Below the pieces are notes generated by a model. That model saw only the letters and a program-made list of their open reading frames with translations. It did no database searches and was not told the DNA's origin. 64,000 nucleotides of DNA from Flavobacterium paronense (lineage in GTDB: Bacteria; Bacteroidota; Bacteroidia; Flavobacteriales; Flavobacteriaceae). Location: contig NZ_JAUFQN010000019.1 of assembly GCF_030409795.1 (NCBI RefSeq), positions 186,001 to 250,000 of the forward strand. Direction: 5' to 3'. Numbering within the stretch: the stretch's first letter is position 1; the number at the start of each line of letters is the position of its first letter. The position numbers and the translations under genes were made by a program. Of this stretch, positions 15,762 to 25,021 are shown in pieces.

Positions 15762-16793
15762 TTAACTTTTTACAATTTTCTTCTTTATGCTTCTGCTTTC
15801 ACTTTCGATAGTGATAAGATAAATTCCTTTGGTTAAAGATACTGGAATTTCAAATGTTCCGTTTATCGTTTCATTTTTTGCTTGATAAATAGTTTTCCCG
15901 AGCATATCGGTAACACTAATTGTAGCATTGTCAATAGTGCTTGATGTATTTATTTCAATAGTGGTTTCAACAGGGTTTTTTACCCAAACCGACTCAAGTG
16001 TATTGTGAGCATTTCCCAAAACGGGCATTGTACCTATTTCAATTGTCGTATCGTTTTGGTTGATTCCAGCCGCCGAAGCAACAACAACAGTGTTAAGGCT
16101 TCTTAACTTAAAATTGTTCGTAGGATCGGTTGGTTCATAATAGGCGTAGGTAGTCTGAGAAGCTGTTCCTACCGGGAAGATACTTAGATATAAAGTAACC
16201 GAAAGCACTGTTTTTAATCGGGTTACATTTCCTGAATAACTGTAATCAGGTAAATTTAAAACACCATAACCATCTACTGTCGTTGTCAATGTACCTGAAA
16301 ACGTTCCCGAATTAGTTCCGTAGACATAGTTTCCACTAACATTATTATCAGTATTAGTAAACGGATAAACCATTGGAAAAGCTCCTAAAGTTGCATTACC
16401 TGCGCCATTACTGCCACCATTGAAATTAATAGTTAAGCCTGTTGAATTTAATCCTGTAATTGAAACAGTCGCTGCAGTGTTTTTGGTAAACATCCTGCCT
16501 TCTGTTGTTGTAGCACCTTGAGTTGAAGAGGTTACTATAACATTATTAGTTCCCGGATAAGTTGAAGATTCTGTACTTGTTGGCGCAACATTAGTATAGG
16601 TTGAAGTACCGAGACTAAGGAAACCGGCAAATGTCCATGTTTGATCAATGCCACCAGAACCGTGGCTTAGTGCATTTGGATTAGTAACCGCTGTGCTTAC
16701 AAAGCCATTACTGTTATAAAAAGAATTTATCTGATGTTGAGCAAATCCAATATTAGCTGTTACCAGTAAGGATAAAAGTAATTTTATTTTCAT
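15762..16793 (-). CDS. T9SS-exported protein of unknown function
   Basis: A 343-residue exported protein with a signal peptide (residues 1-18, ...NIGFA). The body is rich in Ser, Thr, Asn and Gly and lacks recognisable catalytic motifs, pointing to a beta-sandwich or repeat-like fold. The last 75 or so residues (ESVWVKNPVETTIEI to ESRSIKKKIVKS) are a type A T9SS sorting domain. It is therefore predicted to be secreted or attached to the cell surface. No functional assignment is made. Confidence 0.75.
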   Translation of the reverse strand: MKIKLLLSLLVTANIGFAQHQINSFYNSNGFVSTAVTNPNALSHGSGGIDQTWTFAGFLSLGTSTYTNVAPTSTESSTYPGTNNVIVTSSTQGATTTEGRMFTKNTAATVSITGLNSTGLTINFNGGSNGAGNATLGAFPMVYPFTNTDNNVSGNYVYGTNSGTFSGTLTTTVDGYGVLNLPDYSYSGNVTRLKTVLSVTLYLSIFPVGTASQTTYAYYEPTDPTNNFKLRSLNTVVVASAAGINQNDTTIEIGTMPVLGNAHNTLESVWVKNPVETTIEINTSSTIDNATISVTDMLGKTIYQAKNETINGTFEIPVSLTKGIYLITIESESRSIKKKIVKS

Positions 16794-16845
16794 AATCGTT
16801 TTTTAAGAAATTGACATTAAGTTATTTGTATTCAAATGTATAAAA

Positions 16846-16871
16846 AAAGTCCAAGTTTTTACTTGGACTTT
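16846..16871. terminator. Terminator downstream of pruA
   Basis: 11-bp perfect stem AAAGTCCAAGT/ACTTGGACTTT with a TTTT loop. The minus strand then reads TTTT, so it ends the pruA transcript. Confidence 0.85.
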
Positions 16872-16903
16872 AAATTTTTCCTTTTCAAAAGGATAAGTTG
16901 GTT

Positions 16904-18532
16904 TTATTCTCCTAAAAACGGATAACGATAATCCTCTGGAGTAACCATTGTTTCTTTGATAGTTCTTGGGGAAACCCAACGTAATAGGTTTTGCATTGAA
17001 CCTGCTTTGTCATTTGTTCCTGATGCTCTTGCGCCACCAAAGGGTTGCATTCCAACAACGGCTCCAGTTGGTTTGTCATTAATGTAAAAGTTTCCAGCAC
17101 TATTTTGTAAAGCCAAAGTAGCTTCTTCAATGGCATATCGATCTTGACTAAAAATGGCTCCGGTCAAAGCATATTCTGATGTTCCGTCAACTAACGTTAA
17201 TGTTTCCTTCCAATTAGCATCTTCATACACATAAATTGTCATTACGGGTCCAAAAAGCTCCGTTTCCATAGTAGCATACTTTGGATTCGATGTAACAATT
17301 ATTGTTGGTTCAATGAAATATCCTTTTGATTTATCGTAATTACCACCAACGATAATTTCGGCATCAGTATCAGTTTTTGCTTGATCAATTGCATTAGCCA
17401 ATTTGTCAAATGAACCTTCATGAATTACCGCTGTAATAAAGTTTCCAAAATCTTCAGGTGAACCCATTTTCATCGACTTCACATCACTAATTAATTGCTC
17501 TTTAACGGCAGGCCAAATACTTAGTGGAATATAAGCTCTTGAAGCAGCCGAACATTTTTGTCCTTGAAATTCAAAAGCACCACGCGTAATACCGGTAACG
17601 ACTTGTTTTACATTCGCGCTTGGATGCGCTAAAACGAAATCTTTTCCGCCTGTTTCTCCAACAATTCTTGGATATGTTTTATAACTGTGAATGTTAGTTC
17701 CGATTTTTTTCCAGATTTCCTTGAATACAAATGTAGAACCTGTATAATGAACACCAGCAAAATCTGGATGAGCCAAAATGGTATCCGTAATCATAACAGG
17801 ATCACCAAACACAACATTGATAACGCCATCAGGAACACCTGCTTCTTTAAAAACATCAATAATAATCTTTGCTGAAAAAACCTGGCTGTCACTTGGTTTC
17901 CAAACTACAGTATTACCCATTAAAGCGGCACTTGCCGGTAAGTTTGCAGCAATAGCTGTGAAATTAAATGGCGTAATGGCATAAATAAATCCTTCTAACG
18001 GACGATATTCCACTCGGTTCCAAACGTCAGAAATTGATTTTGGTTGGTCGTTATAAATTTGTGTCATGAATTCTACATTGTAACGTAGGAAGTCAATCAA
18101 TTCACAAGATGCATCAATTTCAGCCTGATAAATAGTTTTTGATTGTGCAATCATTGTTGCTGCATTAATCCTTGCGCGATAAGGACCAGCAATTAATTCA
18201 GCAGCCTTCAAAAAGATGGCAGCACGTTGTTCCCATGCCATGTTTGCCCATTTTTTTCTCGCTTCAAGAGCAGAGGCAATCGCTTTTTCAATATGTTTTT
18301 TTTCTGCCAAATGATAAGTTCCAACCACATGTTGATGATCATGTGGAGCAGACATGTTTCGTGTATTTCCGGTGCGAATTTCTTCTTTACCAATATAGTT
18401 TGGAACATCAATAGTTTCGTTCCACATTTTTTTGTAAGCAGCTAAAACGGCTGCTTTTTCAGGAGAATTTGGAGCGTATGATTTTACGGGTTCATTAACC
18501 GCTTTTGGTACATGAAAAAAACCTTTTGGCAT
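16904..18532 (-). CDS. pruA: L-glutamate gamma-semialdehyde dehydrogenase (1-pyrroline-5-carboxylate dehydrogenase)
   Basis: A 542-residue aldehyde dehydrogenase that oxidises glutamate-5-semialdehyde to glutamate, the second step of proline degradation. The catalytic cysteine is Cys327 in FEFQGQKCSAASRAY and the general base Glu293 in VGETGGKDF. The N-terminal segment with EEIRTGNTRNMSAPHDH is typical of stand-alone P5CDH, including the eukaryote-like ALDH4 branch. The proline dehydrogenase gene putA/PRODH is not in the window. Transcription probably starts from 18596-18603; the leader holds a 14-bp direct repeat. Confidence 0.94.
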   Translation of the reverse strand: MPKGFFHVPKAVNEPVKSYAPNSPEKAAVLAAYKKMWNETIDVPNYIGKEEIRTGNTRNMSAPHDHQHVVGTYHLAEKKHIEKAIASALEARKKWANMAWEQRAAIFLKAAELIAGPYRARINAATMIAQSKTIYQAEIDASCELIDFLRYNVEFMTQIYNDQPKSISDVWNRVEYRPLEGFIYAITPFNFTAIAANLPASAALMGNTVVWKPSDSQVFSAKIIIDVFKEAGVPDGVINVVFGDPVMITDTILAHPDFAGVHYTGSTFVFKEIWKKIGTNIHSYKTYPRIVGETGGKDFVLAHPSANVKQVVTGITRGAFEFQGQKCSAASRAYIPLSIWPAVKEQLISDVKSMKMGSPEDFGNFITAVIHEGSFDKLANAIDQAKTDTDAEIIVGGNYDKSKGYFIEPTIIVTSNPKYATMETELFGPVMTIYVYEDANWKETLTLVDGTSEYALTGAIFSQDRYAIEEATLALQNSAGNFYINDKPTGAVVGMQPFGGARASGTNDKAGSMQNLLRWVSPRTIKETMVTPEDYRYPFLGE

Positions 18533-18534
18533 AT

Positions 18535-18573
18535 TTAGATTATTAGATTGTTAGACATCTTAGATTATTAGAT
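18535..18573. repeat. Exact 14-bp direct repeat in the pruA leader
   Basis: TTAGATTATTAGAT occurs at 18535-18548 and 18560-18573, start to start 25 bp, with TTAGA variants between. It lies between the pruA ATG and its -7 box, so it would be in the mRNA leader. Confidence 0.7.
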
Positions 18574-18595
18574 AACAGGCATCAAAATGACGACA

Positions 18596-18603
18596 CAAAA
18601 GTA
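18596..18603 (-). promoter_or_regulatory. -7 promoter element of pruA
   Basis: Minus-strand TACTTTTG, an exact match, with a predicted leader of about 55 bases. Confidence 0.5.
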
Positions 18604-18641
18604 CAAAGGAAATTTTGAATTTTTAATAAGAGGCATTGACA

Positions 18642-19028
18642 TTAATTCAAAGCAAATGGAGCACTTAATTTAAATGTTGGCACAATAACTTTGAAAGTTT
18701 TGGTAGTGGTGAAGTTAATCATATCAAAATAACCACTCATCGCTCCAAAAGGCGAGGCCAGCAGACAGCCTGAATTGTAGGTGTGTTTTTCGCCTGGTTT
18801 TAACACAGGTTTTTTACCAATTACACCTTCGCCGTCAACAATTTCAATAGTGTTGAGAGAATCTAAAATTTCCCAATGACGAGTATTTAATTGAACAGAA
18901 TCTTTACTGTGATTTTCGATAGTAATTTCATAACTAAAAGCAAAATGAAGTTTGTAGTTCTTGAAGTAAGTGCCTTCAAAACTAGTCAAAACCGAAATCT
19001 TTATGCCTCTTGTTATTTGGGTAACCAT
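18642..19028 (-). CDS. apaG: ApaG family protein
   Basis: A 128-residue all-beta protein of the ApaG (DUF525) family. The Gly-rich exposed HTYNSGCLLASPFGAMSGYFDM segment and the NHSKDSVQLNTRHWEILDS stretch are diagnostic. In enterobacteria ApaG is linked to Mg/Co efflux phenotypes; the molecular role is not settled. It lies 69 bp downstream of the T9SS plug gene in reading order on the opposite flank (same strand, upstream), and a -7 box is at 19051-19058. Confidence 0.93.
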   Translation of the reverse strand: MVTQITRGIKISVLTSFEGTYFKNYKLHFAFSYEITIENHSKDSVQLNTRHWEILDSLNTIEIVDGEGVIGKKPVLKPGEKHTYNSGCLLASPFGAMSGYFDMINFTTTKTFKVIVPTFKLSAPFALN

Positions 19029-19050
19029 AATTAAGATTATAAAACGAACT

Positions 19051-19058
19051 CAAAATTA
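19051..19058 (-). promoter_or_regulatory. -7 promoter element of apaG
   Basis: Minus-strand TAATTTTG, an exact match about 23 bases before the ATG. Confidence 0.5.
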
Positions 19059-19097
19059 CAAAAAATAATGGTCTGTAGAATAAATGAGTGTTAATTT

Positions 19098-20348
19098 TTA
19101 GTTAGTTATATCTACTGAACTTGCAATTCCTTTTCCAATAATTCTGTCATAACGTTGATTATTTTCTTTATAATATACTAACACGAAATAATTATTCTCT
19201 GTTTGAAAAAAATTGCCGTCAACAGCATTTTCCTCATCAATTTTACCATTGGCATCAGCAATTACATATTGATAATTGGTGAAACCTTGTTTTATCATGA
19301 GCGCTTTTTCGTAGATTCCTTTTTCAGCATTGTACTCCATCTTGTTTTCATCGTTCAATGCAAAATTGTTAAACATGCCATTAATGTAAATTGATTTTTT
19401 CCCGAAGTCTGGAGCTGAAAGAGAGAAGAAAACCCAAGCATAATCTGCTTCAATTTCATTATTTTGAACTCCAATATTTTTCACTATAAAGTTGCCGTTA
19501 ATATCTGGGAAATAGGTGTAAGGAAAATTTGCTCTAGATTGCTCTAAATATAGATGAGCATTATAAATACCACCTTTTGAATCTATAGTCGCAATACTAT
19601 TATTGGCTGCTCGAATATCTTTGTTTTCAAAAAAATGAAATTCATTTCCAGCCCAAAACTGGGTTTCTGTATCATATTTATAAATCAAATCATTGCCAAT
19701 AGTGTATTGAGGTTTGATATTAGTTATTGCATTATCAAATTTTCCGTTTTGCATTAGCATTACTTTTACATTATTCAACGGACTTTGAAAATTAATAGTT
19801 GTCGATTTAATTGCAAAATCCAAATTGTGTTTTTGTTCAACAACATCCAATTTGCGGGCTCTTTTTATTTGTATTGGCACTGAAACTAACTCTTCATAAA
19901 GAATAAATTTTCTTGAAAACACCACTTCTTTATCTTCATTTAAAATCTTTATAACATAATTTCCACTCACTCTTAATTGGGTAAGTCTATTTGGAAATGA
20001 AATACGGTAATGTGAATAAATTTGAAGAGAATTAAACGAATTGGTATAGTCTTGAATTCGTTGGTCGTCAAAACCGTTTAGGTATTCAGCTTTAGCCAGT
20101 TGAGAAGGTTTCCAGTCATAATCGCAATGTGTTATGGTGTAATAATAATTGGCTTCATTGCCATACAAATCATCAAATTGTATTTGAAATCCATCACCTA
20201 GTCGAAATATAGGTAAAGCATTTTGATTGTTTTGAACAAAACTAATTGTTTTAATATTATATGGTGGAGAGATTTCTTTTTCAGCTTGTGAAAACACAAC
20301 TAATGAAATTAGAGAAAAACTAAAAGCAAACAATATATTTTTAAACAT
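19098..20348 (-). CDS. Type IX secretion plug protein (formerly DUF5103)
   Basis: A 416-residue exported protein with a signal peptide (residues 1-20). It belongs to the family formerly called DUF5103, whose members have been described as the 'Plug' that seals the periplasmic face of the SprA outer-membrane channel in T9SS. Recognisable segments are FRLGDGFQIQFDDLYGNEANYYYTITHCDYDW and the immunoglobulin-like C-terminal part from about residue 300 (YAWVFFSLSAPDFGKKSIYINGMFN). The rest of the T9SS core genes are not in this window, while three predicted cargo proteins are. The assignment rests on recalled family content. Confidence 0.82.
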   Translation of the reverse strand: MFKNILFAFSFSLISLVVFSQAEKEISPPYNIKTISFVQNNQNALPIFRLGDGFQIQFDDLYGNEANYYYTITHCDYDWKPSQLAKAEYLNGFDDQRIQDYTNSFNSLQIYSHYRISFPNRLTQLRVSGNYVIKILNEDKEVVFSRKFILYEELVSVPIQIKRARKLDVVEQKHNLDFAIKSTTINFQSPLNNVKVMLMQNGKFDNAITNIKPQYTIGNDLIYKYDTETQFWAGNEFHFFENKDIRAANNSIATIDSKGGIYNAHLYLEQSRANFPYTYFPDINGNFIVKNIGVQNNEIEADYAWVFFSLSAPDFGKKSIYINGMFNNFALNDENKMEYNAEKGIYEKALMIKQGFTNYQYVIADANGKIDEENAVDGNFFQTENNYFVLVYYKENNQRYDRIIGKGIASSVDITN

Positions 20349-20440
20349 AAATTATAATTTAAGAAAGTAAAGGTAGCAAAATTTACTAACCACAATTATA
20401 CCAATTATAATAATAAGTTAAAAAATTGTAAGTTTTTACA

Positions 20441-20467
20441 TTGAAACACAATATTTATATAAATTTG
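20441..20467 (+). promoter_or_regulatory. -33/-7 promoter of the M16 protease gene
   Basis: TTG at 20441-20443 and TAAATTTG at 20460-20467, with 16 bases between, a fair match to the Bacteroidota TTG/TAnnTTTG layout. The predicted leader is about 30 bases. Confidence 0.6.
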
Positions 20468-20503
20468 ACGTTATCCATTTACAAATAATTAAACAGTAAA
20501 CAA

Positions 20504-23314
20504 ATGAAACAAACCAACAAGATTTTATTGCTTTTATTCTTTTTGCCTTTTTATTTATTGGCTCAAAACATCCAAAATGATTCGAAAATTCCATTTGACC
20601 CTAATGTTAAAAAAGGAGTACTTAAAAATGGTTTAACTTACTACATCAGAAAAAACGCCAAACCTGAAAACAAAGTTGATTTACGATTAATTGTCAATGC
20701 GGGTTCAATTCTCGAAAATGATGACCAACAAGGATTAGCGCATTTTATGGAACACATGAATTTTAATGGAACTAAGCGATTCCCAAAGAATCAGTTGGTG
20801 GATTACCTTCAAAGTATTGGAGTGAAATTTGGACAACACTTGAATGCTTATACCAGTTTTGATGAAACAGTTTATTTCTTGCCAATTCCATCTGATAATC
20901 CAGAGAAACTTGAAAAAGGATTTCAAATCATTGAAGATTGGGCGTTTAATGCGAACTTAACACCAGAAGAAATAGATAAAGAAAGAGGTGTTGTTTTGGA
21001 AGAATATAGATTAGGATTAGGTGCTGATAAAAGAATGGAAGATAAATATATTCCGAAAATGATGTACAATTCACAGTATGCTAATCGTCTACCAATCGGA
21101 AAAAAAGACATATTGGAAAATTTCAAATACGATAGAATTATCAGTTTTTACAAAGATTGGTATCGTCCTGATTTGATGGCTGTTATTATTGTTGGAGATA
21201 TTGATGTGGCCGAAATGGAAAAGAAAGTTTTAGCACATTTTGATGGTTATAAAAATCCTGAAAATGAAAAACCAAGAAAGACCTTTGAAGTGCCTAATCA
21301 CAAAGAAACCTTTGTTTGTATTGAAAGTGATAAAGAAGCATCGCAAACGCAAATACAATTGTTGTATAAAGATTACGCATTGCCAAAAAGACCAATTAAA
21401 ATCAGTGATTGCAAAGACGAATTAGTTGAAGGGCTTTTTACAACCATGTTAAATAATAGATTGAATGAGCTAACGAATTCACCAAATCCACCTTTTACCT
21501 ATGGGTTTTCATACCATGGAGGTACGTTTGCCAGATTAAAAGAAGGATACCAATCTTTTGCAATGGTTGATGAGAACAAACAAATTTCTGCTTTAAAAGT
21601 TTTGGTTACCGAGAACGAAAGAGTTAAAAAATTTGGCTTTACTGAAGGAGAATTAAAAAGAGCAAAAACAGATATACTTGCCCAATTGGAAAGCTCATTT
21701 AAGGATAAAGAAAAGAAAGAGTCAGAAAATTATGTTTGGGCTTGTCAGTCAAATTTTCTTGATAATGAACCAATGGCCGGAATTGAATGGGATTTCGAAA
21801 CAACAAAAACACTTATGCCTTCTGTTGATTTAAATGCAGTTAATGCTTTAATTAAAGATTATATAAAAGAAGACAATAGGGTTGTTGTAATTACGGCACC
21901 AGAAAAAGAAGGGCTTAAAAAAGTTACAGAAAAAGAAGTTTTGGAAACTTTAAAGGTAAATATTGCCGATTTAAAACCATACGAAGATAAAGCTGTTGCA
22001 GAGAAGTTACTTAAAATTGTTCCAACTCCGGGCACAATTGTAAGTAAAGTTAAAAATGACAAAATTGGCTCTACAACGTTGACTTTATCAAACGGAGCTA
22101 AAGTAACTTATAAAAAGACCGATTTCAAGAATGAAGAAATTTTAATTGAGGCTATAAGCTATGGAGGTTCAAATCTTTACAGTAATGAAGAAATCAAAAA
22201 AACACAATTTGCCAACAATGGCTTGACCGATGCAGGTTTTTCGGGATTAAAACAAAACGATATTGATAAATTCATGTCTGGTAAAATAGCTAGGATTTCG
22301 CCTTACATTAGTAATACTACTGAAGGAATTAGAGGCGAATCTACACCAAAAGATTTAGAATATGCGATGCAAATGATCTATGGTTACTTTACAGATTTGA
22401 ATTTTGACCCAGAAGCATTTGATGGTTATAAACAAAAACAAAGTGCCTTTTATGATAATTTAATTGCCCAGCCAAACTTTTATTTTCAACAAGAGTTTTA
22501 CACTTATTTGAATAAAGAAAATCCAAGATGGAACGGAATAGTTCCAACAGCAGAAAAATGGGCAGCTACAGATTATAAATTAGCGTACTACAAATTTAAA
22601 GAACGTTTTGCCAATGCCAGTGATTTTGAATTTTTCTTCATAGGAAATGTGGATGAATCAAAAATAGAAGAATATGCCAAAATATATATTGCTTCTTTAC
22701 CGTCAAACAATACTAAAGAAGATGCCAAGGATTTAGGGTATAGAATGCTAAAAGGCGATCTAAAAAAAGTTGTAAATAAAGGAACTGATCCAAAAAGTAA
22801 TGTTACTATTATGTATTATGGCGAAGCACCTTATTCCACAAAAGAAGCTACTGCATTAACTGCATTGGGAGAAGTGTTAACTATTAAATTATTAGAAGAA
22901 TTAAGAGAGAATGAAAGCGGTGTTTATGGAATTTCAGCCCGAGGAAGCATGAATAAAGTTCCTTATGGTTCTTATAATTTTAATATTGGTTTCCCATGCG
23001 GTCCTGAAAATGCAGAAAAATTAACTGCTTCAGCGTTAAATGAATTGCAAAAAATCATAGATAATGGTCCGGAAGAAAAAGACATCAATAAATACAAAGA
23101 AGCAGAAGCTTTAGAGTATAAAAAGAAAATGAAAGAAAACCGTTATTGGATGACCAATTTCACTAAATCGTATGTTAATGGTTCAAATCCTGAAGATATC
23201 TTAATCGCTTCTGAAAATGTAAAAGCAGTTACTGCAAAAGAAATACAAGACGTGGCAAAAAAATACCTGACAAAGGATAAAACTATAGGAATATTAATGC
23301 CTGAAGTAAAATAA
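20504..23314 (+). CDS. M16 (insulinase/pitrilysin) family zinc metallopeptidase
   Basis: A 936-residue exported protease with a signal peptide (residues 1-20, ending YLLAQ). The inverted zinc motif HxxEH is intact in GLAHFMEHMNF (His80, Glu83, His84), and the third ligand Glu lies in the EEIDKERGVVLEEYR helix. Four M16 half-domains are present; the second copy lacks a zinc site, as usual. It degrades peptides in the periplasm or on the cell surface. It is monocistronic, ending at a strong hairpin shared with the convergent methyltransferase. Confidence 0.93.
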   Translation: MKQTNKILLLLFFLPFYLLAQNIQNDSKIPFDPNVKKGVLKNGLTYYIRKNAKPENKVDLRLIVNAGSILENDDQQGLAHFMEHMNFNGTKRFPKNQLVDYLQSIGVKFGQHLNAYTSFDETVYFLPIPSDNPEKLEKGFQIIEDWAFNANLTPEEIDKERGVVLEEYRLGLGADKRMEDKYIPKMMYNSQYANRLPIGKKDILENFKYDRIISFYKDWYRPDLMAVIIVGDIDVAEMEKKVLAHFDGYKNPENEKPRKTFEVPNHKETFVCIESDKEASQTQIQLLYKDYALPKRPIKISDCKDELVEGLFTTMLNNRLNELTNSPNPPFTYGFSYHGGTFARLKEGYQSFAMVDENKQISALKVLVTENERVKKFGFTEGELKRAKTDILAQLESSFKDKEKKESENYVWACQSNFLDNEPMAGIEWDFETTKTLMPSVDLNAVNALIKDYIKEDNRVVVITAPEKEGLKKVTEKEVLETLKVNIADLKPYEDKAVAEKLLKIVPTPGTIVSKVKNDKIGSTTLTLSNGAKVTYKKTDFKNEEILIEAISYGGSNLYSNEEIKKTQFANNGLTDAGFSGLKQNDIDKFMSGKIARISPYISNTTEGIRGESTPKDLEYAMQMIYGYFTDLNFDPEAFDGYKQKQSAFYDNLIAQPNFYFQQEFYTYLNKENPRWNGIVPTAEKWAATDYKLAYYKFKERFANASDFEFFFIGNVDESKIEEYAKIYIASLPSNNTKEDAKDLGYRMLKGDLKKVVNKGTDPKSNVTIMYYGEAPYSTKEATALTALGEVLTIKLLEELRENESGVYGISARGSMNKVPYGSYNFNIGFPCGPENAEKLTASALNELQKIIDNGPEEKDINKYKEAEALEYKKKMKENRYWMTNFTKSYVNGSNPEDILIASENVKAVTAKEIQDVAKKYLTKDKTIGILMPEVK

Positions 23315-23328
23315 TAATAGGTTGCATA

Positions 23329-23360
23329 AAAAAACCTGCTAAGAAATTAGCAGGTTTTTT
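23329..23360. terminator. Bidirectional terminator between the M16 gene and the methyltransferase gene
   Basis: 14-bp stem AAAAAACCTGCTAA/TTAGCAGGTTTTTT around a GAAA tetraloop. It overlaps the last base of the convergent methyltransferase stop region. Confidence 0.9.
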
Positions 23361-24130
23361 TATTTACAACAAACCGGAATAATCTCTCCTTTTGCTAAGC
23401 AATACTTCTCAACTAATTCGGGTGCAATTTTATTGGTATAATCTTCTTCAACTACTTTGAAACCAATGCTTCTTAACTTATCAAAATAATCTCTTCCATA
23501 CACTCTAACATGGTCGTATTGTCCAAAGATTTTAGCGCGTTCTTTTTGATCGACAATGCTATCATCTGAAAATGTTGTTGCTCTTGATAAATCTTGAGGT
23601 ATTTGAAAAATCCCCATACCTCCTGATTTTAGTACACGATACAATTCGTGCATCGCTTTGGTATCATCAGGAATATGTTCCAAAACGTGATTGCAAAAAA
23701 TGATGTCATAAGTGTTATCTTCAAAAGGCAAATTACAAATGTCTGCTTTCACATCTGCTAAAGGCGAAAGCAAATCGGTTGTTGTGTAATCGATATTGGT
23801 TTGCTTTTTGAAACGTTTATAAAACTCTTGTTCTGGTGCAAAGTGTAGCACTTTTTTCTTTTCTTTTGAAGTGAAAAAATCAGTTTCATTCTGAAGATAT
23901 AACCATAATAATCGGTGTCTTTCCAACGAAAGCGTACTAGGTGAAAGTACATTATTTCTTTGATTTCCGTAGCCGTATGGCAAAAACATACGAAAACTTT
24001 TTCCATCAATTGGGTCTGTAAATCGGCTTCCTTTTAATAAAAAAGCTAGTATTGGACGAACAACAATGCTTAAGCGAATAAGTATTGGTCTCGGGATAGT
24101 GTTAAGTATAAACTTGAAAATCTTTTTCAT
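23360..24130 (-). CDS. Class I SAM-dependent methyltransferase
   Basis: A 256-residue protein with a methyltransferase type 11-like core in the middle: KVLHFAPEQEFYKRF (motif I, atypical), VKADICNLPFEDNTYDIIFCNHVLEHI (motifs II-III) and LYRVLKSGGMGIFQIP (motif post III). The first 70 residues contain a hydrophobic stretch and a conserved GKSFRMFLPYGYGNQRNNVLSPST segment typical of one Bacteroidota subgroup. The substrate is unknown. Its start overlaps the map stop by 1 bp (TAATG), so the two are translated together. Confidence 0.88.
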   Translation of the reverse strand: MKKIFKFILNTIPRPILIRLSIVVRPILAFLLKGSRFTDPIDGKSFRMFLPYGYGNQRNNVLSPSTLSLERHRLLWLYLQNETDFFTSKEKKKVLHFAPEQEFYKRFKKQTNIDYTTTDLLSPLADVKADICNLPFEDNTYDIIFCNHVLEHIPDDTKAMHELYRVLKSGGMGIFQIPQDLSRATTFSDDSIVDQKERAKIFGQYDHVRVYGRDYFDKLRSIGFKVVEEDYTNKIAPELVEKYCLAKGEIIPVCCK

Positions 24131-24948
24131 TAGAGCACTAATGTATTTTTTCTAAACTCATCTTCTTCATTACTCACAATTCCCAGTGCTTTGTAGATAT
24201 AACCAAACGTTGAAAGTAATTCGGGCTTACCGTTAACTAATGCTACATTATGTTCAAAATGGGCACTAGGTTTTCCGTCAGCGGTTAATATTGTCCAGCC
24301 GTCTTTGAGTTGTTTGATATTTTTTGTCCCCATGTTAATCATCGGTTCGATGGCAACTACCATTCCTTCAACGAATAACTTTCCGCGACCTCGTTTACCG
24401 TAATTTGGCATTTCCGGATCTTCGTGCATTTTGGTACCTAATCCGTGTCCAACCAATTCACGAACTACACCATATCCATTAGATTCACAATATTTCTGAA
24501 TAGCATTTCCAACATCTTCAACACGATTACCGGCTCTGAATTCTCTTATTCCAACGTATAAAGATTCTTTGGTAACTTTTAAAAGTTTTTTGGCATCAGG
24601 AGCGACTTCGCCGATTTCAAAAGAGTAGGCGTGATCACCATAAAAACCATTTTTCAATACACCACAATCTACAGAAATCACATCGCCTTCTTTTAGCGGA
24701 ATGTTATTTGGAATGCCGTGCACAACCTGCGCATTCGGGCTCATACAAAGAGAATTTGGGAAACCATACAAACCTAGAAAACCTGGAATTCCCCCGTTAT
24801 CTCTAATGAATTCTTCGGCAATTTTGTCTAATTGTAAAGTCGTTACACCAGGTTTAATTACTTTGGCAACTTCTCCTAATGTTTTAGAAACCAATAAAGC
24901 ACTTTCGCGCATTAATTCAATTTCTTCGGCTGTTTTTGGAATAATCAT
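24130..24948 (-). CDS. map: Type I methionine aminopeptidase
   Basis: A 272-residue enzyme that removes N-terminal methionine from new proteins. Metal and catalytic residues are in place: His78, Asp94 and Asp105, His168 in ELVGHGLGTKMHED, Glu201 in VAIEPM and Glu232 in AHFEHN. It lacks the extra insertion of type II enzymes. A -7 box lies at 24998-25005. The methyltransferase gene overlaps its stop. Confidence 0.96.
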   Translation of the reverse strand: MIIPKTAEEIELMRESALLVSKTLGEVAKVIKPGVTTLQLDKIAEEFIRDNGGIPGFLGLYGFPNSLCMSPNAQVVHGIPNNIPLKEGDVISVDCGVLKNGFYGDHAYSFEIGEVAPDAKKLLKVTKESLYVGIREFRAGNRVEDVGNAIQKYCESNGYGVVRELVGHGLGTKMHEDPEMPNYGKRGRGKLFVEGMVVAIEPMINMGTKNIKQLKDGWTILTADGKPSAHFEHNVALVNGKPELLSTFGYIYKALGIVSNEEDEFRKNTLVL

Positions 24949-24997
24949 TTTTTCAATTTAACTTGGATACGTCGGCATTTGGCCTCAGTACAGTTTG

Positions 24998-25005
24998 CAA
25001 AAGTA
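24998..25005 (-). promoter_or_regulatory. -7 promoter element of map
   Basis: Minus-strand TACTTTTG, an exact match about 50 bases upstream of the ATG. Confidence 0.5.
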
Positions 25006-25021
25006 ACTATTTTAACAATAC

